This document shows, piece by piece, positions 9,056 through 18,700 of a DNA stretch of 64,000 bases (position 1 is the first letter of the stretch; each line of letters starts with the position of its first letter). The stretch spans positions 1,550,001 through 1,614,000 of the forward strand of contig NZ_CP038017.1 in the NCBI RefSeq assembly GCF_012222825.1, written 5' to 3'. The translations under genes were made by a program, and so were the position numbers. The notes beneath the pieces were generated by a model. The model ran no database searches, was not told the origin of the DNA, and saw only the letters and a program-made list of their open reading frames with translations. Origin of the DNA: Allofrancisella frigidaquae. GTDB lineage: Bacteria > Pseudomonadota > Gammaproteobacteria > Francisellales > Francisellaceae.

Positions 9056-10912
9056 TTAAGCAATAAAGTATGAAACATTAATGTTAATGTTCTCATCCAA
9101 GGCGTTAATATCTATATTTTCTTCACCTATTTTAATATTATCAATTTGCTTTTTAGTAAACTGTACTTGCTCAAGAAAAACCTTCATAGTATCGTAAATT
9201 ACTTCATTACTTCCATTTACCCACTTTTGGATTTTCTCATTCATATTTGGGTTTATATTTTGATGGTGATTATTATAACCTTTTATCCTCATACCGAATA
9301 AAGATAAAATAGAAAATATATCTTTATTATTTTTTGCTGATATAAAAAATTGTTTAAAGTCTAACAACTCACCTTTACTAATCATATCGTTCTGTATACA
9401 TATACTTTCAGACTCTTTAAAAATATTAGAAACATAAGATGATTCGCCAACGTTTAATTGATTAAAAATAGAATTCATTTCTCTACATTTGTGAGGTATA
9501 GGCGATTCTTCAATTAAATAATCTTTTACTTTTGACATATTATCTCTGGTATGGTTTAGCACTTTTTGAATATCAGTTGAAAGATTTATAAATAGTTTAG
9601 TTAAGTTTTCCCGAGACTGCTCACCGTGGTGTATATAGAAATCTTTATATAGTTTGAGCTCAATTAAAATGGTTGAAATAATAATATAGTTTCTAAGCAA
9701 GTTTATTAAGGGTATTATAAAATCTTGGATCATTTTAGAAAATTTACGTTTATCTGATCTTTTTTGTAACACCTCATCGATAAATCCCGACTTTATAGAA
9801 CCATCAATTAAATTGCCTAGCGATGAAGATATTAAAAAGCCATTACAAAAATATGCCAATAACAAATCTGAAAATACAATACCTTTTAAACCATTTTTAT
9901 TACCTATAAATATATTCTGATCCCTTAAATCTCGTGATTCTTTAGACATGTATTTTTCCGATAGTTCTTTATATACGCAATTTTTTGCAAAGTCGTCATA
10001 GCTTTTACAAATATTGGCTGTGATATGCCTAATATGATTATGCGATTCGGTAATATCTTTTAAATTATAGTTATTAGTGCCAATAGAAATAAATTTTATG
10101 TGAAATTCTCTTTCTATTATTTGAACCAATTGTTTCGTGAACCTCACCATATTTAAATATCTATTTTTGCTTTTATTTTCTGATAAAGAAAATGCGCCAA
10201 GCATCGTTTGGTTTAAATAAACTTTAAGATGATTAATATCTAAATCATTATTTTCCTCTTCTTCAAGCGAGAGTATGTCACTAGATGTGAAGTAGAGAAA
10301 GAGATATTCGCGATATGTTGTTAATATATTGATTAAACTTCCTATTTTCTCTACATGGCTTTGGTTAATAAAATCTATTAGAAGTTCAAAAATTAAAATT
10401 CTGATTTCTTCATATATCTTCTTAAACGTGTTTGCAAATTCTGTACTTAGAATCCCTGCGTAAAAAAACCTCTCACAATAACCAAGTTGTTTATAAAGCA
10501 AACATCGAGACATAATTTGCTTCATTGAGCTAGGTGTCATATCAGATTGGCTTAATGCCAAAATTGCATCAATGTTTTCATATATGAGTAAATACCTAAC
10601 CAGGTCAGCTCTATGGCCAATGGATCTATTTACATATTCTCTCAACAGTCTACACAAGTGCCTTAACACGGTTTCTGTTATTTTATTATATTGTGAATAA
10701 GGGTTATTACTATGAAGATGCAGTTTGAACTTTGCAATTTTCCTTAAAGCATCAATATTAGCAATTTCATTGCTCATATAATATTCGGTAGAAAAACATT
10801 TTTTTCTTGCTCCACCTACTTTATATTTTTCTGGAAAATCCAAGCCTAACTCTTTATATAAGTTTTGCATTTTTAATAAAATTTGATAATCATCTTTTGA
10901 TATTTGGCTCAT
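9056..10912 (-). CDS. Unknown 618-aa protein, relative of the 546-aa neighbour
   Basis: The product is a helical, Lys/Asn/Ile-rich protein without a signal peptide. Its start (ISKDDYQILLKMQNLYKELG) aligns by eye with the start of the 546-aa neighbour (LNENQFNTLNRIFKYYEQSN). A Tyr/Phe-rich helical block near residues 145-215 also parallels that protein. An acidic patch (LEEEENNDLD) lies near residue 225. A hydrophobic stretch near residue 400 (FIIPLINLLRNYIIISTIL) could pack in a core or contact a membrane. I recognise no family. A strong stem-loop separates it from the upstream 661-aa gene. Confidence 0.6.
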   Translation of the reverse strand: MSQISKDDYQILLKMQNLYKELGLDFPEKYKVGGARKKCFSTEYYMSNEIANIDALRKIAKFKLHLHSNNPYSQYNKITETVLRHLCRLLREYVNRSIGHRADLVRYLLIYENIDAILALSQSDMTPSSMKQIMSRCLLYKQLGYCERFFYAGILSTEFANTFKKIYEEIRILIFELLIDFINQSHVEKIGSLINILTTYREYLFLYFTSSDILSLEEEENNDLDINHLKVYLNQTMLGAFSLSENKSKNRYLNMVRFTKQLVQIIEREFHIKFISIGTNNYNLKDITESHNHIRHITANICKSYDDFAKNCVYKELSEKYMSKESRDLRDQNIFIGNKNGLKGIVFSDLLLAYFCNGFLISSSLGNLIDGSIKSGFIDEVLQKRSDKRKFSKMIQDFIIPLINLLRNYIIISTILIELKLYKDFYIHHGEQSRENLTKLFINLSTDIQKVLNHTRDNMSKVKDYLIEESPIPHKCREMNSIFNQLNVGESSYVSNIFKESESICIQNDMISKGELLDFKQFFISAKNNKDIFSILSLFGMRIKGYNNHHQNINPNMNEKIQKWVNGSNEVIYDTMKVFLEQVQFTKKQIDNIKIGEENIDINALDENININVSYFIA

Positions 10913-10940
10913 ATAAGTAGTTTGAACGTCAAAAACTACA

Positions 10941-10976
10941 ATATAGCATACTTCTTATACTAGTAGTATGCTATAT
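10941..10976. terminator. 12-bp perfect stem-loop between two accessory genes
   Basis: ATATAGCATACT (10941-10952) and AGTATGCTATAT (10965-10976) are perfect inverted repeats with a 12-base loop. The structure lies directly beyond the stop codon of the 661-aa gene and before the start of the 618-aa gene, both read leftward. On the minus strand the stem is followed by a T-rich tract, so it could act as a terminator or attenuator. The stem has only 3 G:C pairs, so an operator role is also possible. Confidence 0.45.
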
Positions 10977-10981
10977 AAAAT

Positions 10982-12967
10982 CTAGTACTCAAAATTAGAA
11001 GTTGCTGTTTTAAATTTTTTGTACAAATTATCAGAAAATAATTTATGTACTATCGCTACTTTATCATCAATAAATCTATTTGAAATGTCATCTATGTCAA
11101 TTCTTGTACAAACACAATAGTGCCAAAAAATGAATCTCAATGAAAATTCGCTTTCAGTCCTCCAAAAGCAAGTTAGTGCTGCTCTGCTAAGAATCTGAAG
11201 CTCAGAAACTTTAGAGTAATCAATAGCTTTATATTTAATTCTGGGTATAGTTGAAGTTATCGCTTTTCCATATTGATAATATTTATCAATATTACTTTTG
11301 TCACCTAGAGCATCCTCTACCTGCTTAAGAAAATTATCAACACTATTATTAGAGTTTTGGTAATTACTATTTAGTAAAGAACCTAATGATTGACATTGAC
11401 TATGTCGAATTATTTGATTCATTCTAAAAGTGTTATTTCTACGTTCAAATACTGCTTTACCATTGTGAATAACTTTTTTATAATCTAAAGATTCTGTGGC
11501 TAAATCCATACCTTCTAGACGAACCCTATTTTGTTGATCATTAATCCTTGTCACAGTGTCAATTTGTTGTCTTAAATTTCCTAAACGTTTATCCTCTGCC
11601 GTATTATTTATAAATCTACGTTTAACTCCAACTTTTTGTGCCTGGGCTAATGAAGCTCTAAGTTTTTTGCAATCACCAGAAATTTTGTCAAGTAATCTTC
11701 TAATATTAGTACTTTGAGTTCGGTAATATATCAATAAACTATCAACTTCATTAAATGAATCGAACACTTTGCTGCAAAAGTTACTGGTACTATTATTAAT
11801 TTTTTCAATAGGAATTTTACCACTTAATGCTATACGCCTTTCTTCTATTACTAATGTCTCCTTGAAAATTGTCTGAATAGTTAGATAAGAATCTGCTATT
11901 TTCCTTGATACTTCATCAGGTTGTGTAATGACAGAATTATTTCTGTTTTTAGCTTGGGTTTTTATTTTATCATCTGTAGCAGCATTCATAACAGAGACAT
12001 AGTGACTTTCTAAATTACTAAAACGATTTTGAAAAAAAGATTGCCTAATTTTCATAACCTCATCAATATCTTTTATATTTACAACGTAATTTAATGCTTC
12101 AGATTTTTTTTGAAGCTCTTTATAAAGATTCATTATATAAGCATCAACTTTATTGTCACGAGCTGTACTAATAAAATTGAGCTTATTAACCATTAGCAGT
12201 TCAAATAATGAATATGACCCTATATACACACCATTCATTTTTGAAAACAGAAAAAGCACCATGTCAACAATATCAACGCAGATTCTAGAAGGCATGCCAG
12301 CAGGTTTGTATTTAATAATCCCATTTAACATCTTACATATTAAGGCTTGGAGCATCAAATTATGATTAAGGGCAACACCACCAATTTCAAGACCTTTTTT
12401 AGTATAATCATAAGTCTTTTTAACGCTCTTACCAGCGTCCGCAGCCATACCAACTACAGCACAACTGCCAAAATCCAGCCCAAGTAAACAAACTGATAAA
12501 CTAACACCAATTAAAGTCCCCCAACAATCAGGAATAGTTAAATCAAGAGCAAATGCACCTATTTCACCAAGCCCTATGCTTTTAAGCAAATCTAAAGCTG
12601 ACTTTCCTGAAATATTTAAAATCTCAGCTAAGATACTAGTTAAGTCAAAATTATTAGCAAATATGACCTTTGCCCCTTCATTAGCATTCTTAACTAACTC
12701 GTAATAATCTAATACTTTTGAATCTCCTACTATTGACCAAAATTTTTTCGCTGTAGCATGGCCGATGCGTTTGTCATCACTTAATTTTTTTAATAATCTG
12801 ATACCATTTTTGATAGAATTAGGCTGCTCCTCAGCAAGCAAAATAGCAGGATAAGCCTTTAAAGATGCTGTTACACCCCTAAGATAATGATCTACAGGGT
12901 TAGATAATAAATTATGATAATTTTTTTGTAAAAAAGGTGTATGGGTTTTCTTACTAAATTCTTTCAT
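10982..12967 (-). CDS. Unknown 661-aa protein with glycine-rich hydrophobic segments
   Basis: The protein has no signal peptide. Residues about 133-177 form a long hydrophobic, glycine-rich region, and a second hydrophobic stretch lies near residues 235-260. This is the kind of helical hairpin seen in membrane-inserting toxins and effectors, but the similarity is only in composition. The rest is helical and basic, with a probable coiled-coil region around residues 400-450 (LRRLLDKISGDCKKLRASL) followed by an Arg-rich segment. I recognise no family. It begins the leftward run of accessory genes. Confidence 0.6.
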   Translation of the reverse strand: MKEFSKKTHTPFLQKNYHNLLSNPVDHYLRGVTASLKAYPAILLAEEQPNSIKNGIRLLKKLSDDKRIGHATAKKFWSIVGDSKVLDYYELVKNANEGAKVIFANNFDLTSILAEILNISGKSALDLLKSIGLGEIGAFALDLTIPDCWGTLIGVSLSVCLLGLDFGSCAVVGMAADAGKSVKKTYDYTKKGLEIGGVALNHNLMLQALICKMLNGIIKYKPAGMPSRICVDIVDMVLFLFSKMNGVYIGSYSLFELLMVNKLNFISTARDNKVDAYIMNLYKELQKKSEALNYVVNIKDIDEVMKIRQSFFQNRFSNLESHYVSVMNAATDDKIKTQAKNRNNSVITQPDEVSRKIADSYLTIQTIFKETLVIEERRIALSGKIPIEKINNSTSNFCSKVFDSFNEVDSLLIYYRTQSTNIRRLLDKISGDCKKLRASLAQAQKVGVKRRFINNTAEDKRLGNLRQQIDTVTRINDQQNRVRLEGMDLATESLDYKKVIHNGKAVFERRNNTFRMNQIIRHSQCQSLGSLLNSNYQNSNNSVDNFLKQVEDALGDKSNIDKYYQYGKAITSTIPRIKYKAIDYSKVSELQILSRAALTCFWRTESEFSLRFIFWHYCVCTRIDIDDISNRFIDDKVAIVHKLFSDNLYKKFKTATSNFEY

Positions 12968-13195
12968 GCTTTAAAACTCAATATTTACATCTACTTATGT
13001 TATATGGTATAAAAAAACTTGTTGTAACGATATTATTTTTGGTAACCTTTGTTTAATTTAGGCAATAAATAGTGCAAGCAATTATTGCAGCCAAATCATT
13101 TAATTTTTCATCTGCTGCCTCTTGAATTAATACTACCTAATAGCGTTTTTTCTTGGTAAAATTAAGCTGTATCATAAAACAATGGAGATAGAATT

Positions 13196-13522
13196 ATGAA
13201 ATGTTGCTTTAAAGAAAATCCTGAATGTTATAAAAAAATGGCTAAATGCGCTTTAGCAGTCTTTTTAGCTATTTTAGGGGTTGCTGTAGTATTAAAGATA
13301 ATTACTTTAATCTTAGCTATATTGCCAGGTTCCAGCTATGGTAATGCTTGGTTGGTTGTTATAGCTGCAGTTATCGTATTGTTTGCTTATAAATACTATA
13401 AAAAAGATATCTGTGATTCTGAATCTGCTTGCCCTTGTCATGATACTGACAAAGCTTGTAACGAGGAAAATAAAAAGCCTAAGGATAAGAATAACGAAAA
13501 AGCTAAGCAATCAAAAGATTAA
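13196..13522 (+). CDS. Small Cys-rich membrane protein, unknown
   Basis: This 108-aa protein has a short cytosolic head with four cysteines (Cys3, Cys4, Cys11, Cys18), two hydrophobic segments (about residues 19-43 and 50-67) and a hydrophilic tail with a cluster of five cysteines (about residues 73-88), then a Lys/Asn/Glu-rich end. The start has GGAGATAG upstream. The paired cysteine clusters suggest metal binding or disulfides, but no known motif fits exactly. It stands alone, divergent from the 661-aa gene. Confidence 0.6.
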   Translation: MKCCFKENPECYKKMAKCALAVFLAILGVAVVLKIITLILAILPGSSYGNAWLVVIAAVIVLFAYKYYKKDICDSESACPCHDTDKACNEENKKPKDKNNEKAKQSKD

Positions 13523-13602
13523 ATAAAAGGAGAGGCTATAAATGATATTTGGACCTTAGTTGGTTCCAACGTTACTTTTAAAGGATATAAAGAGCTTTTA
13601 AA

Positions 13603-13701
13603 ATGACTAAAAAATGGGACTGGTACAGTCATGATAGTTACCTGAATACGCCTATAAAAGATATCAGAAAAAAGTTTAATATAAAGATTATAAAGCCTTA
13701 G
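13603..13701 (+). pseudogene. Short 32-codon frame, possible gene remnant
   Basis: Downstream of the small membrane protein gene there is AGGAGAGG followed by an ATG at 13541 that stops after five codons, then a 32-codon frame starting MTKKWDWYSHDSYL. The good ribosome-binding site leading to an immediate stop, and the coding-like composition of the second frame, suggest the debris of a gene broken by mutation. It could also be noncoding. Confidence 0.2.
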
Positions 13702-13748
13702 ATTTTCTCAATTTTTAAGTTACATAATAAGACTGTTGCCAAAATTAT

Positions 13749-16700
13749 TTAGTTATATTCAATGGTGAATACCCAATTATCTGCAGCATAAGGTTTCCCA
13801 GCATAGTGACAAAAATATTGTCTTAGGAAACTACTATCATATTCTTTCTTGATTGATCTATATAGCTCAACCATATCCATATTTTTATTATTGCGAAGAT
13901 AAATCTGATCTATAAAGGCAAGCACTAAAAATCCACAATCATTGTTTTGCTGAAATGATTCTGTAAGGCAAACTAATTGATAACGTTCTATCCCTAACAC
14001 TTTGATTTTAGATTTAGCCCACTCAGCTCGATTACCGTTTAATGAGTCAAAAAAATAAAGCCTTTTATTTACAGTGTCAATCATAAATAACATAAAGTGC
14101 CAGTTTCCAAAACTAATTGGTAAGATAATTAAGCTATCTTTTGAAACTGCTACTAATTGGCTAATCTCAGTTAGTATATTCCCTTTTTCAATTTCATCAC
14201 TTAATATCGTTCGGCAAGGTTTTATTATAAACTTGTCATCTTGATTTAAGTTAATAACACCTTCCTGGTGCCTTTTGCCAACGCAAATATCAATAAATCC
14301 ATTAGAAATAAAGGATGCGCGTTCCACATTATGACTAGCGATATCTTGAACAATATCAAGAGCCATAGAAGCTCGCAATTCTGGTGTAAGTAAGTTTAAA
14401 GGAGCTAAATTTTGGCTAATTGAGAGTACTAATGCGTTATTTATACCAATATCTAATGAACTGTCATTCATAGAGCTAAATTTTTCTTTACCATCATTCG
14501 AATCTTTTTTGTTTAAATGTTGCTCAAAACTACTTTGATTAACAGTAGACACTCGTCGAAACTCAAAATCTGGCTTAGAAAGCTTAATTTGTTTGGTTTT
14601 TTCTGCTATATATTTAGATAAATCTTGATTTAAAAACGCATATAGGCGTCGCACGCTATCATTGCGTTTACTATGCTTTTGTAAACGCTTATTTGCAACT
14701 GCTATGATGTGTTGAATTTGTTGGTTAGCATTAGACGACCCTTTAGAAATTATTGTTTGAATTTCTTTAATTCCTTCAGCAAGATTGTTCGTCGTATAAA
14801 GGTAATCAATTGCAGCACCGAACCCTAAAGATGCGACATGCCACCATTTAAACTTGTACAGCCCATGGTAGTTTTGGCTTCTTTCAAGGATATCCTGATA
14901 TATGATAGTAATAATTTGGTTATACTCATAACATAATAATCCACATGACAAAACTGTATTCTCATTGTATTCAGGGAATATAACATGTTTTGTTAAATAT
15001 AATTCATAGGAATCAACTGCACGCTTTAGATCTTTAAGTTTAAAGCGCTTTGTGCTTTTACTATCAAATATGGTCTTTAAAGCCTGAGCTTGTTTATCTT
15101 TTGGATTAGAAAGACGCTTATTGAACTCTTGATCATTTGCTAAGTTGTATATAGCAAATAAATCTGAACGCGATAATATAATAAAATTATCATTATCTTT
15201 CATAAAGGTATAAATATATTCAAGTTCATCGTAGACTTTGGTGAAACGCTCAATCAAGCTAAATTCTCGGTATGAACTATCAAAGAATTTTACTTTATCA
15301 AAAGATCTAACCTTAAGGCTTGCAATACTTTCTTCAATAAATAGTTGCAAAAAATGAAGGTCAACACCATTATCTTCTTTAAAACGATTTGTTTCAGGAG
15401 CTGACGAAAATATAACATATAAATTAATAATTTTGATATTTAGTTTCAAATCTGAAACTACTTTATCTAAGTAGGTGGTCTTAAAGTCAGTGTTAACTGC
15501 TATTTGAAAATCTTCCAATAATTTATCTAGAAATTGATCAAAACGTTCCTTATTTTTTTTATCATAGTGATCACCGAATATTCTAATAATACTATCCATG
15601 TAGTATTCGCACATGCTGGTGAGCATTTTCAAGAAAAAATAAAACTTATTACTGGTATCACGCGGCACGATTTCTCTACCTGTCTCATGATCGTGAGTAA
15701 TTCCTAAAATTTCACGGTCTTTCTCATAGCTTGATCGGAAAGCAAGCTGAGTATCGCTCTGTAACGCAAGTTGAAAATTTTCATTCTTGTTAACATTGCC
15801 AAAACTTTCAAGCTTCGGTAGATTTTCATAGCGTGTAATTACTACTTCATCATTGCGAGCAAAAGTTTTGGTCAAATAATATGCCAACATATCAATAAAT
15901 TTTCTATTAGCCTTAAATGGTTTTAATCCTGTAATTAAACGTTGAGAAAAACATGACATATCAAGGTACACAAGCTTCTGGTATAAACTGCTAAAAACTT
16001 CCTTTGATTGTAATAAGTTTTCCCTACATTTTGATTTACCTGTCGCTTTGGTAACTGCTTCTACGTTTAGCATTCGGTCAATATTATCAATAGTGGATTT
16101 AATTTGCTCAAGATTTAGTCTAGTTTTTTCTGTAAAACAATTTATAAGGAGCTGACTTTTTTCCTTTAAAAAATCATTTACGTCCTTCTTTATAGACTCT
16201 GTTGTTTTATATTGTTGTAACTTCTCAATTAACTTCTGTAGGCTGTTATAGTCATTATCTAAATTAACTAATCTAAGAATTCTTCCCATACTATTGACGC
16301 CTGTTCTGCGCCAAGCTGCAAAAATGTCTGAAGTATAAAGCCCTTTAAAGCTTTCAACTTTAGCTCGTGTTCCAGTTAAAAATTTATCATTATAACTTTT
16401 TATAAATACCACCATTGCAATTGCTGTAAGTGCTGGGACCCCACCCAATTCATATAACTGTGTAAGTTCATTTTGAACTTCTTGAAACTCTTGATGTGTA
16501 ACAATTAACTCAAACTGGTATTGACCACTTGCTTGATAGGCTAGAGTGTGTGTACCTCGATCTACACTAAAAAGTGTAAACCCAGTTCTAGTACGTTCAC
16601 AGCTTTTCATAAATTCTATAAATTGAGAGCTTATTTCTAAATTTTCTTTTTTAATATATTTATCTAGCATTGCATTAAAGGATACTGATTTAAACGCTGA

Positions 16701-18551
16701 GTGTGTGAAAATACAGCTCTCAATAATTGCAAACTTTTTAAATGCTAAATAGTAATTTTCACTGCTTGGATCAATAGCAAAAATCGCCATATACTTCAAC
16801 AACATTGCTTGCGCGGATTGCTCAAGATCATTATAAATTGCACCAAAAGCATAACTTAGATACACCAAATCTTTATGGAGCATCTCAAATGCAACTCCGT
16901 TAACTTTCTCAAACCCTAAAAGATAGCCGCTAAGATTATTACCAAAGTTCTCAAAAAATAAAACAAAAGACCTTAGCTTATACCACTCGCTGTATATTGT
17001 TATTAACGGATATAATGGATGGCGATGCGTTTCTCTCTTTGCAAGCTGATATTGTTTATTTAAACTAGTTGGAGATGAATAACAAAATTCTTCCAAGCAG
17101 TTTTTAGTAATTGGAAGAATTTCACTATGGAAATCTAAAAATAGGTGTTTAATTGTTTCTTGATCACTTTTTTGGACATTATTTTCACTACATACATCAC
17201 CTAATAATTTAAGAGGATTGATCTGGATACTTGCAATCATCTTTGCTTTAGTCGTAACTAAGCCACGAATAGCTTTATCATCATAAACTGTTCCAGTATA
17301 TATTTCGTCATAAATCTTAGATAATTCATCATACCTTGCTAAAGTAGCTGACATTATTTTATGATATACCAAGCAAGAGAAACTATCCCTTTTATTGTTT
17401 AATCGTAACATCAACTCATCTAATGCGCTACACCACTGTTGGAACCTAGGGAGCTTTCTTGTATTAAGAACGGCTTCTTTCGGCAAAAGTAACTTATCTT
17501 TAATTTCAATATCTAGCTTTGATAAGCGCGTACCTAACTCATGAAGCATAGCAACTGCCAAGTTTAGTTTAGACATTAAAATAGCTTGTTTTAAACTGAC
17601 ATTTAACGTTTTACGCTTATATTCTTTCAGCTTTTCAGCATTTTTTTTGATTTGCTCAAGCTCTTTAAAATACTCATTTGTCTTTTTTTGTATATTCTCA
17701 GCATTACACAAAACCGATTTTAATTTTTCATCTATGGTACTTAGCGCAGTTATTGGAAACTCTGGATACAGATCTTTACTGATGATGTAATAACTTTCAG
17801 GTTCACGTGATTGTTCTGAAATCTTATTGTGTACCTCTGCATAATTTTTAGAATCAGCAAAGTAACTTAATACATAGTAAAGCATTTCATAGTAATAACC
17901 ATCTTCAAACCTTTTTCCTATTAGCTTAGAGCTGATTTTTTTAGGCAATCCTGATTGCTCGTAACGTTGGTCAAGCCTTTCTAAAAATGCTGCTTCAGCA
18001 TTATTATTTTCTTCAATAATTTCGCTAGGCATAAGTAAGCTATACAGGTAATAAGGTGCATTTTCCGAGTCTTTTATTTGCTCTAGTGCATAGGTATAAC
18101 CGTTCTCCTTAACTGCTAAAGTGTGCACAGCTTTTAAAAGCGTAGCTAATGGTTTAGCGCTGTAAAAAGCCTGAACCAAAGAGTAAGCATATAACAAAAC
18201 GCCCATACCATTAACAGAAGTGTTTTTTTGTTTTGTTGATGCTTCTAAATTAATCTTTGTCACTAGGTTTTGATGATACTGTTGTAACAAAATAGATGCC
18301 TTAGCTCTTGTAAGAGGATTTTCAAGCTGCTTAAGCAACTGTTCTAAAGTAATTTTTGAAACCCCTTCACCAAGGACAATTGGTTCAAGGCTTTTCAAAG
18401 ATGAGATAAATTTTACTAAACTTGTCTCTGCTGATTCGTATATTGGCTCACCATCTTTACCCAAAATTTTTACTAATGATAGCATAGCCAGCAAATCATC
18501 TTGCATATAAACAATGCTAACTGCCTTGTCTATATATTCAAAGTCATTCAT
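13749..18551 (-). CDS. Giant ~1600-aa protein with C-terminal Ulp1/SENP-like (C48, clan CE) protease domain; candidate effector
   Basis: I place the start at 18551 because AAGGAGA precedes this ATG; an in-frame ATG at 18599 lacks such a site. About 1350 residues are helical and unrecognised, with probable coiled coils near residues 290-340 and 800-860. The last about 170 residues carry the clan CE protease signature: GNWHFMLF (His1485), YFFDSLNG (Asp1502), an FQQ oxyanion segment and NDCGFLVL (nucleophile Cys1539), in the order and spacing of Ulp1/SENP/YopJ-clan enzymes. Such domains remove SUMO, NEDD8 or ubiquitin, or acetylate targets, and in bacteria they are host-directed. There is no signal peptide. 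The secretion route is unknown; the T6SS in this window is one possibility. Confidence 0.85.
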   Translation of the reverse strand: MNDFEYIDKAVSIVYMQDDLLAMLSLVKILGKDGEPIYESAETSLVKFISSLKSLEPIVLGEGVSKITLEQLLKQLENPLTRAKASILLQQYHQNLVTKINLEASTKQKNTSVNGMGVLLYAYSLVQAFYSAKPLATLLKAVHTLAVKENGYTYALEQIKDSENAPYYLYSLLMPSEIIEENNNAEAAFLERLDQRYEQSGLPKKISSKLIGKRFEDGYYYEMLYYVLSYFADSKNYAEVHNKISEQSREPESYYIISKDLYPEFPITALSTIDEKLKSVLCNAENIQKKTNEYFKELEQIKKNAEKLKEYKRKTLNVSLKQAILMSKLNLAVAMLHELGTRLSKLDIEIKDKLLLPKEAVLNTRKLPRFQQWCSALDELMLRLNNKRDSFSCLVYHKIMSATLARYDELSKIYDEIYTGTVYDDKAIRGLVTTKAKMIASIQINPLKLLGDVCSENNVQKSDQETIKHLFLDFHSEILPITKNCLEEFCYSSPTSLNKQYQLAKRETHRHPLYPLITIYSEWYKLRSFVLFFENFGNNLSGYLLGFEKVNGVAFEMLHKDLVYLSYAFGAIYNDLEQSAQAMLLKYMAIFAIDPSSENYYLAFKKFAIIESCIFTHSAFKSVSFNAMLDKYIKKENLEISSQFIEFMKSCERTRTGFTLFSVDRGTHTLAYQASGQYQFELIVTHQEFQEVQNELTQLYELGGVPALTAIAMVVFIKSYNDKFLTGTRAKVESFKGLYTSDIFAAWRRTGVNSMGRILRLVNLDNDYNSLQKLIEKLQQYKTTESIKKDVNDFLKEKSQLLINCFTEKTRLNLEQIKSTIDNIDRMLNVEAVTKATGKSKCRENLLQSKEVFSSLYQKLVYLDMSCFSQRLITGLKPFKANRKFIDMLAYYLTKTFARNDEVVITRYENLPKLESFGNVNKNENFQLALQSDTQLAFRSSYEKDREILGITHDHETGREIVPRDTSNKFYFFLKMLTSMCEYYMDSIIRIFGDHYDKKNKERFDQFLDKLLEDFQIAVNTDFKTTYLDKVVSDLKLNIKIINLYVIFSSAPETNRFKEDNGVDLHFLQLFIEESIASLKVRSFDKVKFFDSSYREFSLIERFTKVYDELEYIYTFMKDNDNFIILSRSDLFAIYNLANDQEFNKRLSNPKDKQAQALKTIFDSKSTKRFKLKDLKRAVDSYELYLTKHVIFPEYNENTVLSCGLLCYEYNQIITIIYQDILERSQNYHGLYKFKWWHVASLGFGAAIDYLYTTNNLAEGIKEIQTIISKGSSNANQQIQHIIAVANKRLQKHSKRNDSVRRLYAFLNQDLSKYIAEKTKQIKLSKPDFEFRRVSTVNQSSFEQHLNKKDSNDGKEKFSSMNDSSLDIGINNALVLSISQNLAPLNLLTPELRASMALDIVQDIASHNVERASFISNGFIDICVGKRHQEGVINLNQDDKFIIKPCRTILSDEIEKGNILTEISQLVAVSKDSLIILPISFGNWHFMLFMIDTVNKRLYFFDSLNGNRAEWAKSKIKVLGIERYQLVCLTESFQQNNDCGFLVLAFIDQIYLRNNKNMDMVELYRSIKKEYDSSFLRQYFCHYAGKPYAADNWVFTIEYN

Positions 18552-18553
18552 TA

Positions 18554-18700
18554 TTATCTCCTTCTTGGATTTTGTTGCATACTTAAAACTTTTAACCAAT
18601 CTCTAAATCTGCTTATGTTGTGCTGTTTAAAAATATTGGCTGACAAACTGATGATTGAATAAGACAACTCTATGTTACTTAAGCTGTCTAAAATATTCAT
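18554..18700 (-). CDS. Possible 48-aa upstream ORF of the giant gene
   Basis: An ATG at 18700 opens a 48-codon frame (start MNILDSLSNIELSYS) that ends in AGATAA, two bases before the start codon of the ~1600-aa protein. The Shine-Dalgarno sequence of the large gene lies within its last codons. Upstream of its own start there is GGGG about 9 bases away. This layout would allow translational coupling. No family is recognised, and it may not be translated. Confidence 0.3.
   Translation of the reverse strand: MNILDSLSNIELSYSIISLSANIFKQHNISRFRDWLKVLSMQQNPRRR

Noticed and set aside
12153-12365. Plus-strand frame of 70 codons inside the 661-aa gene
   Set aside because: Antisense shadow with no start signal.
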